A stretch of 43,727 nucleotides of DNA from Chitinispirillum sp. GTDB lineage: Bacteria; Fibrobacterota; Chitinivibrionia; Chitinivibrionales; Chitinispirillaceae. The position numbers and the translations under genes are program-made. The stretch covers positions 1-43,727 of the forward strand of contig SKJJ01000068.1 of the NCBI GenBank assembly GCA_007115975.1, written 5' to 3'. The notes beneath the pieces are model-generated. The model saw nothing but the letters and a program-made list of their open reading frames with translations, was not told the origin of the DNA and made no database searches. Shown here piece after piece: positions 26,779 to 35,532 of the stretch; the stretch's first letter is position 1, and each line of letters begins with the position of its first letter.

Positions 26779-28053
26779 TCAATCAACAAACCGACTTTCA
26801 TGCGCCCATAAGCCAAGCCCCGGATTAGAGATGTAAAAAATCTCTTCTCCATTTTCAAGCGTGTTAAAACCATCTTTTAGCTTGTCAACAGAATACCTTT
26901 TCATCATTGTATTCAAGTCACCGTAAATAAAGCCCACATCGGTAATCTCTTTTTCTGTGAGATGCCCCGGGCAGTAGGTTATTGAGAAACGTCCCTCGGA
27001 TGAGCCGTGGATCAGGTGAGCAGCCGCCCCAAGATTGGACGCCAGATCGTCATTCTCCTTAACTGCTGCAAGCGTTGTATCGGTGCCTTTATAGCCATAT
27101 TTTCTTATCAGTACGTCGATGGTTTTATCTTCACCAAACTCCTTGACTGCAGGAGCAAGAATAATAAGCTCTGCACCGTCTGCCAAAGCCATACGCGTTC
27201 TGTAGATACTTTTATTGCCAAGCCAGGTACTTCTATACTCATGTGGATCCAGGTAGACCACCACTTTTTCAAGCGGCTTATCCACCATCTGGAAATTAAC
27301 CTGCAATGACAAGCCGGCAGCTTTTTCAAAGCATTCGCTGTCGGGCCCGGCATAAAGACCCCTGATCGCCAGATTATCACTTTCATCTTTACTTACAACA
27401 GTCTGGATGTAGACAATTGGCAGATGCGATGCAAAGTGTTCTGAGGAGTAGTTAAGCACACGCCGAACAGGTGTGTCTGCCCGGCCCATCATCCGTTCCA
27501 TTCCATATACTGCACCGATGAAATGGCTTTTGTTGATACCTTCAGATCCCCCGGTTCCAACAAAGATATTCTTGTTGTAGTTAGCCATTCCGATTACTTC
27601 GTGTGGTACAACCTGACCTATTGACAATATGAGATCAAACTCACCCTCAACCAAAAGTTTGGCAACCTGAGCGGGCCAGTCAAAAGAGACTTTCCCCTCA
27701 CTCACCTCTTCAATGAATTCACGGGGAACGGTGCCAAGAGTGGTTATCTCATTTCGCCAGTCATGTACCCTGAAAAGCTCTTTTGGTGTTTTACCAAACA
27801 TCAGTGAGATCTCTTCTTGAGACATGGCTACGTGAGTTCCCAGTGCAGGAAGAATATCGGTAACAGCATCACCGTAGTAATCCCATACCATCTCCGTTAT
27901 TTTACCGGCTTGTGAGTGTATGCGCGATCCATCGGGTGGAATTATCAATATTTTCTTTTTGGCGCCAAGTTTATCACAAATATCCCTGATCGCTTGATTT
28001 AGTTGCGCATCGGTGAGAGAAGTATCTTTGGAACCAGTTTCATAATAGAGCAT
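26779..28053 (-). CDS. LarA-type nickel-pincer racemase/epimerase homologue
   Basis: A 424-residue member of the LarA/DUF2088 superfamily, whose founder racemises lactate with a nickel-pincer nucleotide cofactor. Key residues are all found: His74 (ALGTHVAMSQEE), His151 (VVPHEVIG), Lys161 (YNKNIFVG) and His177 (NKSHF). The spacings His-10-Lys-16-His equal those of His174, Lys184 and His200 in the Lactiplantibacillus enzyme, where Lys184 anchors the cofactor. Other superfamily members act on malate and on sugar acids such as gluconate. Set between UxaC, a fructuronate reductase-like SDR and Gnd, the likely reaction is C2 epimerisation of D-mannonate and D-gluconate. It starts 15 bases after the HAD gene. 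The cofactor genes larB, larC and larE are not in the window. Confidence 0.85.
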   Translation of the reverse strand: MLYYETGSKDTSLTDAQLNQAIRDICDKLGAKKKILIIPPDGSRIHSQAGKITEMVWDYYGDAVTDILPALGTHVAMSQEEISLMFGKTPKELFRVHDWRNEITTLGTVPREFIEEVSEGKVSFDWPAQVAKLLVEGEFDLILSIGQVVPHEVIGMANYNKNIFVGTGGSEGINKSHFIGAVYGMERMMGRADTPVRRVLNYSSEHFASHLPIVYIQTVVSKDESDNLAIRGLYAGPDSECFEKAAGLSLQVNFQMVDKPLEKVVVYLDPHEYRSTWLGNKSIYRTRMALADGAELIILAPAVKEFGEDKTIDVLIRKYGYKGTDTTLAAVKENDDLASNLGAAAHLIHGSSEGRFSITYCPGHLTEKEITDVGFIYGDLNTMMKRYSVDKLKDGFNTLENGEEIFYISNPGLGLWAHESRFVD

Positions 28054-28068
28054 AGCGTTTTCCTTTGA

Positions 28069-28959
28069 CTATATCTTCCAGGGAGGTAATTCCGGCAAAT
28101 GCGCATCGAATTCTGCAAGCAACTTCGCCTGGTAGTCTCCGGAGAATGTACCGTTGAAGAATTTCTCCAACCCCTCCTCAAAAAGTCTCTTCCACGAGTT
28201 TTCTTCATCACCGGGATTTATTGGATAAAAGGAGGCGTTATTTCCCTGAGCAGCTTTATAATCCCCAGGAGCATCACCGATCATGAGAATATTTTCCGCC
28301 GGATACTTGCCACCGGCAGCAAACTTAATATGTTCTGTTTTTGTTCCCATCTCCTGTCCTGCAATGATACGGGCATACTTTTCAATATCATGCTCTCTCC
28401 ATTCGCGGGTCAGATCACCAACGGGAGTCTGTGAGACGCAGAGGATGTCCGCTTGTTCTTTCATCTTTTCCATACAATCACGAACATAGGGCAGAGGCGC
28501 AACAGCACGCACGATTTTGTGCACCGCATCGGTCACATCAACAGACCAGTTCAACGCCTGCTGCAATTGAGGGTTTGGGTTACTTTCAACTTGTTTTGAC
28601 AGCGCGGCCTGTCCCAATTTTGTCTCCCGCTTTGTCCAGGACCGGACCTCGTCAAGGGTAGGGAGTTCGATATTTCTCAGCTTAACCTCTGGCCGTTGAG
28701 CCAGGAGGTCAAGTGCCGTAATAAGAGCCAAAAATCTGTTACAACCGCGGGTTTTTGAATAGAGATTTACAAATTCCCAGGTTTCACGGGCATACTTTGA
28801 TACAGCCTGAAGATTCATGTTGTTTATAAAGGCCGGACAGAAACACTCTTTGTGTTTTAACTCCATGGAATCAAAAACGCATCCATCCGAGTCAATCCCA
28901 ATAAAGAATTTTTTGGTCGGTTGCAACTCTTTGAGCTGTTGTTGAGGATCAGCAGACAT
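28069..28959 (-). CDS. HAD-superfamily hydrolase
   Basis: A 296-residue haloacid-dehalogenase-type hydrolase, probably a small-molecule phosphatase. Motif I is GIDSDGCVFDS with nucleophile Asp23 and acid Asp25. A large helical cap follows (about 35-165). Motif II is the VSQTPVGD serine/threonine strand near 190. Motif III/IV is GDAPGDYKAA near 245, which binds magnesium. The cap is of C1 type, as in beta-phosphoglucomutase and phosphoglycolate phosphatase relatives. It sits directly between the SDR and LarA genes. The substrate is unknown; a role in removing wrongly phosphorylated sugar acids is possible but unsupported by sequence. Confidence 0.85.
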   Translation of the reverse strand: MSADPQQQLKELQPTKKFFIGIDSDGCVFDSMELKHKECFCPAFINNMNLQAVSKYARETWEFVNLYSKTRGCNRFLALITALDLLAQRPEVKLRNIELPTLDEVRSWTKRETKLGQAALSKQVESNPNPQLQQALNWSVDVTDAVHKIVRAVAPLPYVRDCMEKMKEQADILCVSQTPVGDLTREWREHDIEKYARIIAGQEMGTKTEHIKFAAGGKYPAENILMIGDAPGDYKAAQGNNASFYPINPGDEENSWKRLFEEGLEKFFNGTFSGDYQAKLLAEFDAHLPELPPWKI

Positions 28960-29033
28960 TATTTCTCCTAAAAAAATGATTTGACATTTTTATTTACCAT
29001 TACGCACTTACAGATTAACCGTTACGCATAACA

Positions 29034-29885
29034 TCAAACACCGGAATAAGCGCTAAATCCACCATCCACCGGAATAACCGTACCGGTGACAAATCCTGAC
29101 GCCTTATCTGAAACCAACCACATAAGCGTACCAAGAAGCTCATCAGCCTGACCGAAGCGGCCCATTGGAGTCTGATTGACAATAGTGCTTCCCCGGGGTG
29201 TAAGTTCACCGTTTTTTTGTGTTAACAGTGCGCTATTCTGTGCAGTTAGGAAGAAACCGGGAGCGATAGCGTTAACGCGAACACCAACCTTTGAAAAATG
29301 TACGGCAAGCCACTGAGTGAAATTACTTATAGCGGCTTTAGCACCACTGTATGCAGGTATTTTTGTTAAAGGGGTAAAGGCATTCATTGAAGAGACATTT
29401 ACAATAACACCCGACTTTTTTTCAACCATTCCTTTTGTAAATGCCTGTGTGGGCAGAAGCGTTCCAAGGAAATTTAAATTAAAGACAAACTGAATACCCG
29501 CAGGATCAAGATCGTAAAATGTTACGATGTCCTTGTTTTTCTGGAGCAGATCTTCAACCTGCAGAAATGGGTTTGTAGTAGTACCTTTTGGATGATTTCC
29601 ACCGGCCCCATTCACCAAAACATCGACCGTTCCGCACTCCTGAATAATTTTTTCATTTACTCTTTCAAGCTCATCTTTTTCAAGCACATTGCAGGCATAG
29701 CCGAAAGCTTTTCCACCATCTTTTCGTATCTCCTGTGCTACAGCTTCGGCTTTATCCGGTTGCAAATCGAGGACCGCAACGATGGCTCCGTTTGCAGCCA
29801 GTTGCTTTGCCATTTTACCACACAGAACACCGCCAGCACCAGTGACTGCACAAACTTTTCCATTAACATCATCAAACATAGTCAT
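29034..29885 (-). CDS. SDR-type D-mannonate oxidoreductase (fructuronate reductase)
   Basis: A 283-residue classical short-chain dehydrogenase. The cofactor motif TGAGGVLCG is at residues 15-23. Asp40 at the end of the second strand points to NADH rather than NADPH. The catalytic triad is Ser165, Tyr179 and Lys183. Sequence features NGAGGNHPKGTT and SMNAFTPLTKIPAYSGAK are those I associate with SDRs encoded beside uronate isomerase and annotated as mannonate oxidoreductases. The expected reaction is fructuronate plus NADH to D-mannonate. It lies 81 bases after uxaC in the same direction. A related activity such as tagaturonate or 5-keto-sugar reduction cannot be excluded. Confidence 0.82.
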   Translation of the reverse strand: MTMFDDVNGKVCAVTGAGGVLCGKMAKQLAANGAIVAVLDLQPDKAEAVAQEIRKDGGKAFGYACNVLEKDELERVNEKIIQECGTVDVLVNGAGGNHPKGTTTNPFLQVEDLLQKNKDIVTFYDLDPAGIQFVFNLNFLGTLLPTQAFTKGMVEKKSGVIVNVSSMNAFTPLTKIPAYSGAKAAISNFTQWLAVHFSKVGVRVNAIAPGFFLTAQNSALLTQKNGELTPRGSTIVNQTPMGRFGQADELLGTLMWLVSDKASGFVTGTVIPVDGGFSAYSGV

Positions 29886-29966
29886 CTTTTTCCACCCTTT
29901 TTAACTAATATGAAACAGCAATTAGTTTATTTGTATATTGTACACAAAACTGACAGTACCAGGAAT

Positions 29967-31379
29967 TCACTCTATAGGCAGATTGAAGTAGTCCCGGGCA
30001 TTTTTATAGCAGATGTTTTCAACCATTGAACCAAGCAGCTGTTTATCGTCTGGTATTAATCCTTTTTCCACATCGGTTCCGATCAGATTACAGAGTATTC
30101 TTCTGAAGTACTCATGTCGGGGGAAAGAGAGAAAAGAGCGCGAGTCAGTCAGCATACCGATAAACCTGCCAAGCAGTCCCTGACTTGACAGCGAATTGAT
30201 CTGATCTTCCATACCCTGCTTTTGGTCAAGAAACCACCACCCTGAACCGAACTGCATTTTTCCAGGTATTCCACCATCCTGAAAGTTCCCTATCATTGTA
30301 CTGATAACGGCGTTGTCTTTGGGATTAAGGTTATAGATGACCGTTTTACATAACCGGCCCTCTTTGTGAAGTGTATCCAGAAATGCTGCCAGTTGTTTTG
30401 CAAAAGAGGTATCAGCAATGGAATCACAGCCTGCATCAGGACCGAAGCTGCCAAAAATGGTACTATTGCAATTTCGCAATGGTCCGATATGTATCTGCTG
30501 GGCCCATCCACGCTTGGCATTTAATCGGCAGCAGTCAAGTAATATAGCACTCCTTAGAGCCTGAATCTGCCCCTGGTCCAGTGGGGTTCCTCCACGAACA
30601 AGAGAAAAGAATTTTTCCACCTCTTGTTTTGAGTGCTCCTGTGCATACACTGTTTCCAACCCATTATCAGACAAGCGACATCCAGCAGAATGAAAGTATT
30701 CATGGCGGCTATCCAAAGCTTCAACAAGCTGGTCGTAGGTTGAAATTGTAATACCGCTTTTTTCTGAAAGCATATCCAGGTAGCTATTGTACGCGATATG
30801 ATTCTCCGGTGACATTGCAGCATCGGGTCGAAAGGTGGGAAAAACCTTAACCTCGAATCCGCTTGTGGCCAGACTCTTGTGGGACAGAAGATCTGAGACC
30901 GGATCATCGGTTGTGCACAGTGCCTTTACATTAGATTTGCGCAGCAGATTTCTAACAGAATACTCTTTGGAATTGAGTGCCGTAGTGGCTTTATTAAAAA
31001 TCGCCTCAGCGGTGTTCTTGTTGAGCAGTGTCTCAATGCCAAAGTAAGCTTTAAGTTCCAGATGAGTCCAGTGGTAGAGCGGATTACGAATGGTATACGG
31101 GACAGTTTCAGCCCACTTTTCAAACTTTTCTCTGCCAGAAGCATCACCAGTCACATATTTTTCATCGACTCCATTGGCGCGCATTGCACGCCATTTATAG
31201 TGGTCGCCCTGCAGCCATATTTCACCCAGATCATTAAAGACTCTGTCACTCTCAATGTCATCGGGATTTAAGTGCGAGTGAAAATCGAATATAGGCTGCT
31301 TTGCAGCATGTTCATGATAGAGCCGTTTTGCAGTCTCGGTATCCAGGACAAAGTCATCGTCAAGAAATTTTTTAATCAT
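29967..31379 (-). CDS. uxaC: uronate isomerase
   Basis: A 470-residue UxaC of the amidohydrolase superfamily, which interconverts glucuronate with fructuronate and galacturonate with tagaturonate. The metal-binding pair is His34/His36 in FDFHSHLNP. The family blocks YKWRAMRANGV (about 61-71), TDDP near residue 156, IHIGPLRNCN near 298 and GWWFLDQKQGME near 380 are present. Length is normal. The gap to the preceding DUF2264 gene is only 2 bases, so release and isomerisation of the uronate are probably translationally coupled. This gene anchors the whole cluster as uronate catabolism. Confidence 0.96.
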   Translation of the reverse strand: MIKKFLDDDFVLDTETAKRLYHEHAAKQPIFDFHSHLNPDDIESDRVFNDLGEIWLQGDHYKWRAMRANGVDEKYVTGDASGREKFEKWAETVPYTIRNPLYHWTHLELKAYFGIETLLNKNTAEAIFNKATTALNSKEYSVRNLLRKSNVKALCTTDDPVSDLLSHKSLATSGFEVKVFPTFRPDAAMSPENHIAYNSYLDMLSEKSGITISTYDQLVEALDSRHEYFHSAGCRLSDNGLETVYAQEHSKQEVEKFFSLVRGGTPLDQGQIQALRSAILLDCCRLNAKRGWAQQIHIGPLRNCNSTIFGSFGPDAGCDSIADTSFAKQLAAFLDTLHKEGRLCKTVIYNLNPKDNAVISTMIGNFQDGGIPGKMQFGSGWWFLDQKQGMEDQINSLSSQGLLGRFIGMLTDSRSFLSFPRHEYFRRILCNLIGTDVEKGLIPDDKQLLGSMVENICYKNARDYFNLPIE

Positions 31380-31381
31380 AT

Positions 31382-33430
31382 TTAAGCTAAAACTCTTTCT
31401 TCTTCTTTAATAAGATGCAGTTCATTTCCGCTTGCGTCAATGCGGGCGAAAACAATGTTTCCACTTAATTGGTTACCGTTCAGTTCAACAGTAACCGGTT
31501 CAATATCCCCGATCTGGACAAAAACACACTCATCATCGTAGAAGCGTACAACCAGAGTGTTATTGTGAACGGTTGTCTCTTTTATCAAAGAATCGAGCTC
31601 TTCAACTGATTCTTGACCAACTTTACCGTACACCATTGATGCCAGATAGACATCCTGTTTTGTATCCCCTTCATAGAACAGCACCGGTACGACACTCTTT
31701 ATATAACGGATATTTGTCCCGCACATCTGATCAAAATAGGGAAGCGCCTTTTGTTTGCGGGTATAGCCCTGCACGTTTCTGACATAGCTTATTTTTCCTT
31801 GCACACTTGCCATCTCAGCGGTATCAGACGATTCTGTTTTGCATACTCCCTCATCCCAGCCCAGAGGATACCCGCCCTCTTTGTACTGGAGCTCTTTTGA
31901 GGTCTGGATTTTATGGAAATTAACAAGGAAGTCATCCTTGATTACCGTTGAGGAATAACCCCTGCCCTCATCATCCACTCCGTGCAGCGAATAGGTTGAA
32001 CCAAGGAACCCTTTTTCTGCATAGAGGTTCTCCATGTTCCAGCGCTGGCGCCAGTTAATTCCATCATCTGAGAACTGCAGAGCGTTATCACAGTTGAATG
32101 ATTTGTAAACGGTGCCGGCTTCGTAACTGAATATGGACGAATAGGCAAAATTGGTATATTTGTCGTTGTAATCGGCCTTGTCATGGTAGGCTTTATGATT
32201 TATCAACTGCACATGTCCTGATTTTTTTGTTCCGACAAGGCTTATACCGATATCCTTGATGGTTTTCACATAATCTGTTTCATGAATGGGCAACGGCTCC
32301 TCTTCTACTCCCCAGAACGGATCGTTTTTGCCTATAAGCAGAGCATTGTAAGCTTTTGTAGCCCAGTAGGGTGATCCACCACATGAATAGTGCTCAAGCA
32401 TCTTTTCATTGGCTCTGAGAAACCCAACACTCAAATGGCCCGCTTCAGTGAGGATAGGATTATCAAAGTAAAACTTCATCCCCAGGTTCATCATAGACCT
32501 TATTTTTCCCGGTGCGATATCGAGAATTCCCAGATGTTGTCCAAGCGCTACCGGAGCCAGATAGCCAAAGCGATAGATCATCGAGCGGCCAAAGCAGGGA
32601 GCTGAACCGTCAGCAGAAAAAAAGTATTGAAAAGTATTTACAAATTCATTGGCTCTGGCTTTGTGCATCTGCGCGATATCGGGTTTTGAATCACCATCCA
32701 GAATAGTCCAGATCAGATAGTAGTAATGAAAAGCCCACGCCGAATAATAGTCTATTCTGTTAATTTTTCCGTCGCGGTACCATCCCGCTCCGAGGTACAT
32801 ATGATCGCATGCTTTGATATTTGCATCGATCTGTTCCTGGGAATAAGGCATCCCGAGTTTTTTGAGCACTGCATTTGTTATTACATTGAACAACAGCCAG
32901 TTGTTTTGATGATACTTGACTTTAGTACATTGAAAGAGATAGTCGGCCACCTGTTTTTTTTCAGCATCGGTAAAAGTATCCCATATTTTTTCTTTTGACA
33001 GATAAAGAGACCAGGCCAGAGATGCGCATTCAACCAAGTGCTGAGCGAAATCAACAATGTCCCCCCAATACTCAGGGTGGTTGGGATCGGTTCCGGCAAG
33101 AATGCCACATTTATAAAATTCTGCGACATCAACGGTCCGGCCACCATGGGTAAAGCTGCTGCTGTCAGATGAAGCAAGCCATGGTCCTCCCATGATAAAA
33201 GACCGTGAAAAGCCCTCCATTTCATCGGCAAGTAAACCATGATGACTTCGCGGGCCCAGTATTCTTTGCCGGGCTCCATCCTTTGATGCACTGTCAACAA
33301 TCCCCTTCATCAGGATAAAGAACGACTCTTCAATGTGCTCTCTAGTCCATCCGGAAAGAGGCGACAGTTGATTGTTGTAGGGTTGGGAGAATTTCAGTTT
33401 GCTGTCCAGATGTGCTGATTGATTATTCAT
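31382..33430 (-). CDS. DUF2264 protein, glycosidase-like (possible beta-glucuronidase)
   Basis: A 682-residue protein of the DUF2264 family. Its first 400 residues are helical and rich in Trp/Tyr/His (GPRSHHGLLADEMEGFSRSF, NNWLLFNVITNAVL, AGWYRDGKINRIDYYSAWAFHYY), as in an alpha/alpha-barrel carbohydrate-active enzyme. The C-terminal 280 residues are strand-rich. From memory this family overlaps CAZy GH154, where beta-glucuronidase activity has been reported; I cannot confirm this here. There is no signal peptide, so it would act in the cytoplasm on imported oligosaccharides. Immediate coupling to uxaC supports release of a free uronate. An inverted repeat lies upstream at 33507-33543. Confidence 0.78.
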   Translation of the reverse strand: MNNQSAHLDSKLKFSQPYNNQLSPLSGWTREHIEESFFILMKGIVDSASKDGARQRILGPRSHHGLLADEMEGFSRSFIMGGPWLASSDSSSFTHGGRTVDVAEFYKCGILAGTDPNHPEYWGDIVDFAQHLVECASLAWSLYLSKEKIWDTFTDAEKKQVADYLFQCTKVKYHQNNWLLFNVITNAVLKKLGMPYSQEQIDANIKACDHMYLGAGWYRDGKINRIDYYSAWAFHYYYLIWTILDGDSKPDIAQMHKARANEFVNTFQYFFSADGSAPCFGRSMIYRFGYLAPVALGQHLGILDIAPGKIRSMMNLGMKFYFDNPILTEAGHLSVGFLRANEKMLEHYSCGGSPYWATKAYNALLIGKNDPFWGVEEEPLPIHETDYVKTIKDIGISLVGTKKSGHVQLINHKAYHDKADYNDKYTNFAYSSIFSYEAGTVYKSFNCDNALQFSDDGINWRQRWNMENLYAEKGFLGSTYSLHGVDDEGRGYSSTVIKDDFLVNFHKIQTSKELQYKEGGYPLGWDEGVCKTESSDTAEMASVQGKISYVRNVQGYTRKQKALPYFDQMCGTNIRYIKSVVPVLFYEGDTKQDVYLASMVYGKVGQESVEELDSLIKETTVHNNTLVVRFYDDECVFVQIGDIEPVTVELNGNQLSGNIVFARIDASGNELHLIKEEERVLA

Positions 33431-33506
33431 CTCTTTAGTCCTTTATATACTATGTACCTATTATAAACATTAATGTAGCCTGCAGCAAAAATCAATTGCA
33501 GTGGTG

Positions 33507-33543
33507 TTGCATTCCGGTCTTTAAACTCAACACCGGAATGCAA
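33507..33543. repeat. 12-bp perfect inverted repeat between GH3 and DUF2264 genes
   Basis: The arms TTGCATTCCGGT (33507-33518) and ACCGGAATGCAA (33532-33543) enclose 13 bases. It sits 12 bases after the GH3 stop, where a terminator would be expected, but no T-run follows directly. An operator or attenuating structure for the downstream operon is also possible. Confidence 0.5.
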
Positions 33544-33554
33544 TCTTTGTCCAA

Positions 33555-35321
33555 TTATTTACACTGAAGAGATTCTTTGTTCAAACTGAGTGGATCGTAG
33601 TTTGACAGTGGCCATTTACCCTTGGCCTCCAAACGACCTAACAGAACCTCAGCAGTACTGCGCAATCCTTCTGGAGTGAGATTCATATTAAGTACGATTG
33701 ATGGAGCATTTGGCAACATTCCTCCAAGACCATTAATATTGTAAGGGGTATTGGAGACAAGAAGTACCGGGTACCCTTTCTCTATAAGAGCCTTTACATA
33801 GGTATGAGGCTTTTTGGAGCGGTCATAGAAATTGGTACAGATAATCAAATCATAGTTGTTTGATTCCACAAACTCCACCACCCGTTTTTCGTCATCATCG
33901 TTACAGCCAAACTCAGTTTCGTAAGTCTGGAGTTCAGGCCACTCTTTTTCGAGAACTTCAGAGAAAAGTGCCGGATGATCATGAATATCATCAGGTGTTT
34001 TGATAGTATTGAGCTGGTTGATAAGAAGAGTCTTTTTGCTCTTATCCAACGGTATTGCATTAAGAGAATCTTTTGCAATAAGGATTGCACTTTGAGCAGT
34101 CTGCTTTGCAGTTTCGATAACTACCGGCAATGAAAAGGGTTCACTTGCTTTTGAAGCATCGACTTTACCCATGTTCTCGAACAAACCATAATCATATTTC
34201 ATGCCGATAATACGACGCACCTTATCGTCAAGTTCCTTTGAGTCGATCTTACCCTCTTCAACCCATTTTTCTATGCAGTAGAACATTTCGCCACGCCACT
34301 TGTTCTCAGCCTTCATGAGAATGATATCGGTACCAGCAGCAAGAGAGCGTGCACACGCTTCACCTGTACCGTACTTGTCAATCAAAGCACCCATGGTCAT
34401 ACTGTCGGTGGTAATAACTCCCTCAAACCCAAGCTCTTCACGCAGAAGACCATGAACGATTTTGCGGGAAACAGTTGAAATGTGCTCTTCATCAATGTGA
34501 GGATACACACAGTGAGCAACCATTATGGAATCGATACCCGCCTCAATCAGCTTTTTGTACGGGTAGAGTTCAATCTCGTTGAAACGCACACTATCAACAT
34601 TCAGTGTTGGACATGCGTGATGTGCATCAGTTGCACTGTCTCCACGACCAGGGAAATGTTTTGCAGCAGCAACAACACCCTCTTCTTTATACCCCTTAAG
34701 CATCGCAATGGCATATTCGGCGACAACCTTTGGATCATCACTGAATGCACGTCTGCCAATTTCAGGGTTGTTTGGATTAATATTCACATCAACAACCGGC
34801 GAATGAATCATATCAAGACCGGCAGCTTTCATCTGTTTAGCCACACAGCGGGCTACTTCGTAGGCCCTCTCAAGACTGTCACCAGCCACAAGACCCATAC
34901 TTGAGGGATACTGTACAACACCACCACGGGAGTAGTCCTTGCTTGTATCACCTTCCTGATCGATAACCATGTGCAGCGGAATTGCCGGATCTCTCTTTGC
35001 CGCAAGGTCTCTGAGTTCATTGAGCATTTCGGTGTACTGCTCCGGGGTCAGGTAGGGAGCCGCACCGGCTTTTGCAATCTTTTGCATTGAAGGAACAAAA
35101 CCTTCTCCCATTTGCATCTCTTTTGCTTTATCATCTGAAAAATAGCGAAAGATCCTGGTAAACGGTGACAAGCGCACTCCGCTGCAGTGATACCGTACAA
35201 TTGCCTCGCGCAGATCGTTGGTAATTGTGGTGCCGGACATTCCAACAACAACACACTGTCCTATTTTCTGCTGCACATTCATTTTGCTGATAATGGATTC
35301 AATAAAATTTGCTCTCTCCAT
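33555..35321 (-). CDS. GH3 family beta-N-acetylhexosaminidase (NagZ-like)
   Basis: A 588-residue family 3 glycosidase. I start at the second in-frame ATG because the first codons of the longer frame (from 35336) are the AGGAGAAG ribosome site itself. The (beta/alpha)8 domain covers about residues 5-350 and holds the NagZ-type signature KHFPGRGDSATDAHH with the Asp-x-His acid/base dyad. The nucleophile is in TTDSMTMGAL (about Asp306 from this start). This dyad marks the N-acetylhexosaminidase branch rather than ordinary beta-glucosidases. An alpha/beta-sandwich domain follows (about 390-570). There is no signal peptide. In this cluster it may trim HexNAc from glucuronate-containing oligosaccharides. 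A cell-wall recycling role, as for NagZ, is the alternative. Confidence 0.87.
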   Translation of the reverse strand: MERANFIESIISKMNVQQKIGQCVVVGMSGTTITNDLREAIVRYHCSGVRLSPFTRIFRYFSDDKAKEMQMGEGFVPSMQKIAKAGAAPYLTPEQYTEMLNELRDLAAKRDPAIPLHMVIDQEGDTSKDYSRGGVVQYPSSMGLVAGDSLERAYEVARCVAKQMKAAGLDMIHSPVVDVNINPNNPEIGRRAFSDDPKVVAEYAIAMLKGYKEEGVVAAAKHFPGRGDSATDAHHACPTLNVDSVRFNEIELYPYKKLIEAGIDSIMVAHCVYPHIDEEHISTVSRKIVHGLLREELGFEGVITTDSMTMGALIDKYGTGEACARSLAAGTDIILMKAENKWRGEMFYCIEKWVEEGKIDSKELDDKVRRIIGMKYDYGLFENMGKVDASKASEPFSLPVVIETAKQTAQSAILIAKDSLNAIPLDKSKKTLLINQLNTIKTPDDIHDHPALFSEVLEKEWPELQTYETEFGCNDDDEKRVVEFVESNNYDLIICTNFYDRSKKPHTYVKALIEKGYPVLLVSNTPYNINGLGGMLPNAPSIVLNMNLTPEGLRSTAEVLLGRLEAKGKWPLSNYDPLSLNKESLQCK

Positions 35322-35532
35322 ACGTCTTCTCCTCATAATAGTTTACAGGTTACACATTCATAGCATTTGTAATAATTTACACCTTTTTTTACCCAACTGA
35401 AAGATACTATGGGGGCCACGGGGCCACATTGTTTTAATGGTTCATAAACTCACTTTTCAGCACCGCCTCACTTGAGATACACCCGCCAAACCCCTCTGTT
35501 TTTGTGAACGTTATTGGACCCTCGCTGCACCT

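Noticed and set aside
33555-35321. Reading the GH3 enzyme as a beta-glucosidase
   Set aside because: The Asp-x-His dyad in the KHFPG signature is specific to the N-acetylhexosaminidase branch.
35412-35427. Tandem GGGGCCAC direct repeat upstream of GH3
   Set aside because: Two copies of eight bases are too short to support an operator or element.
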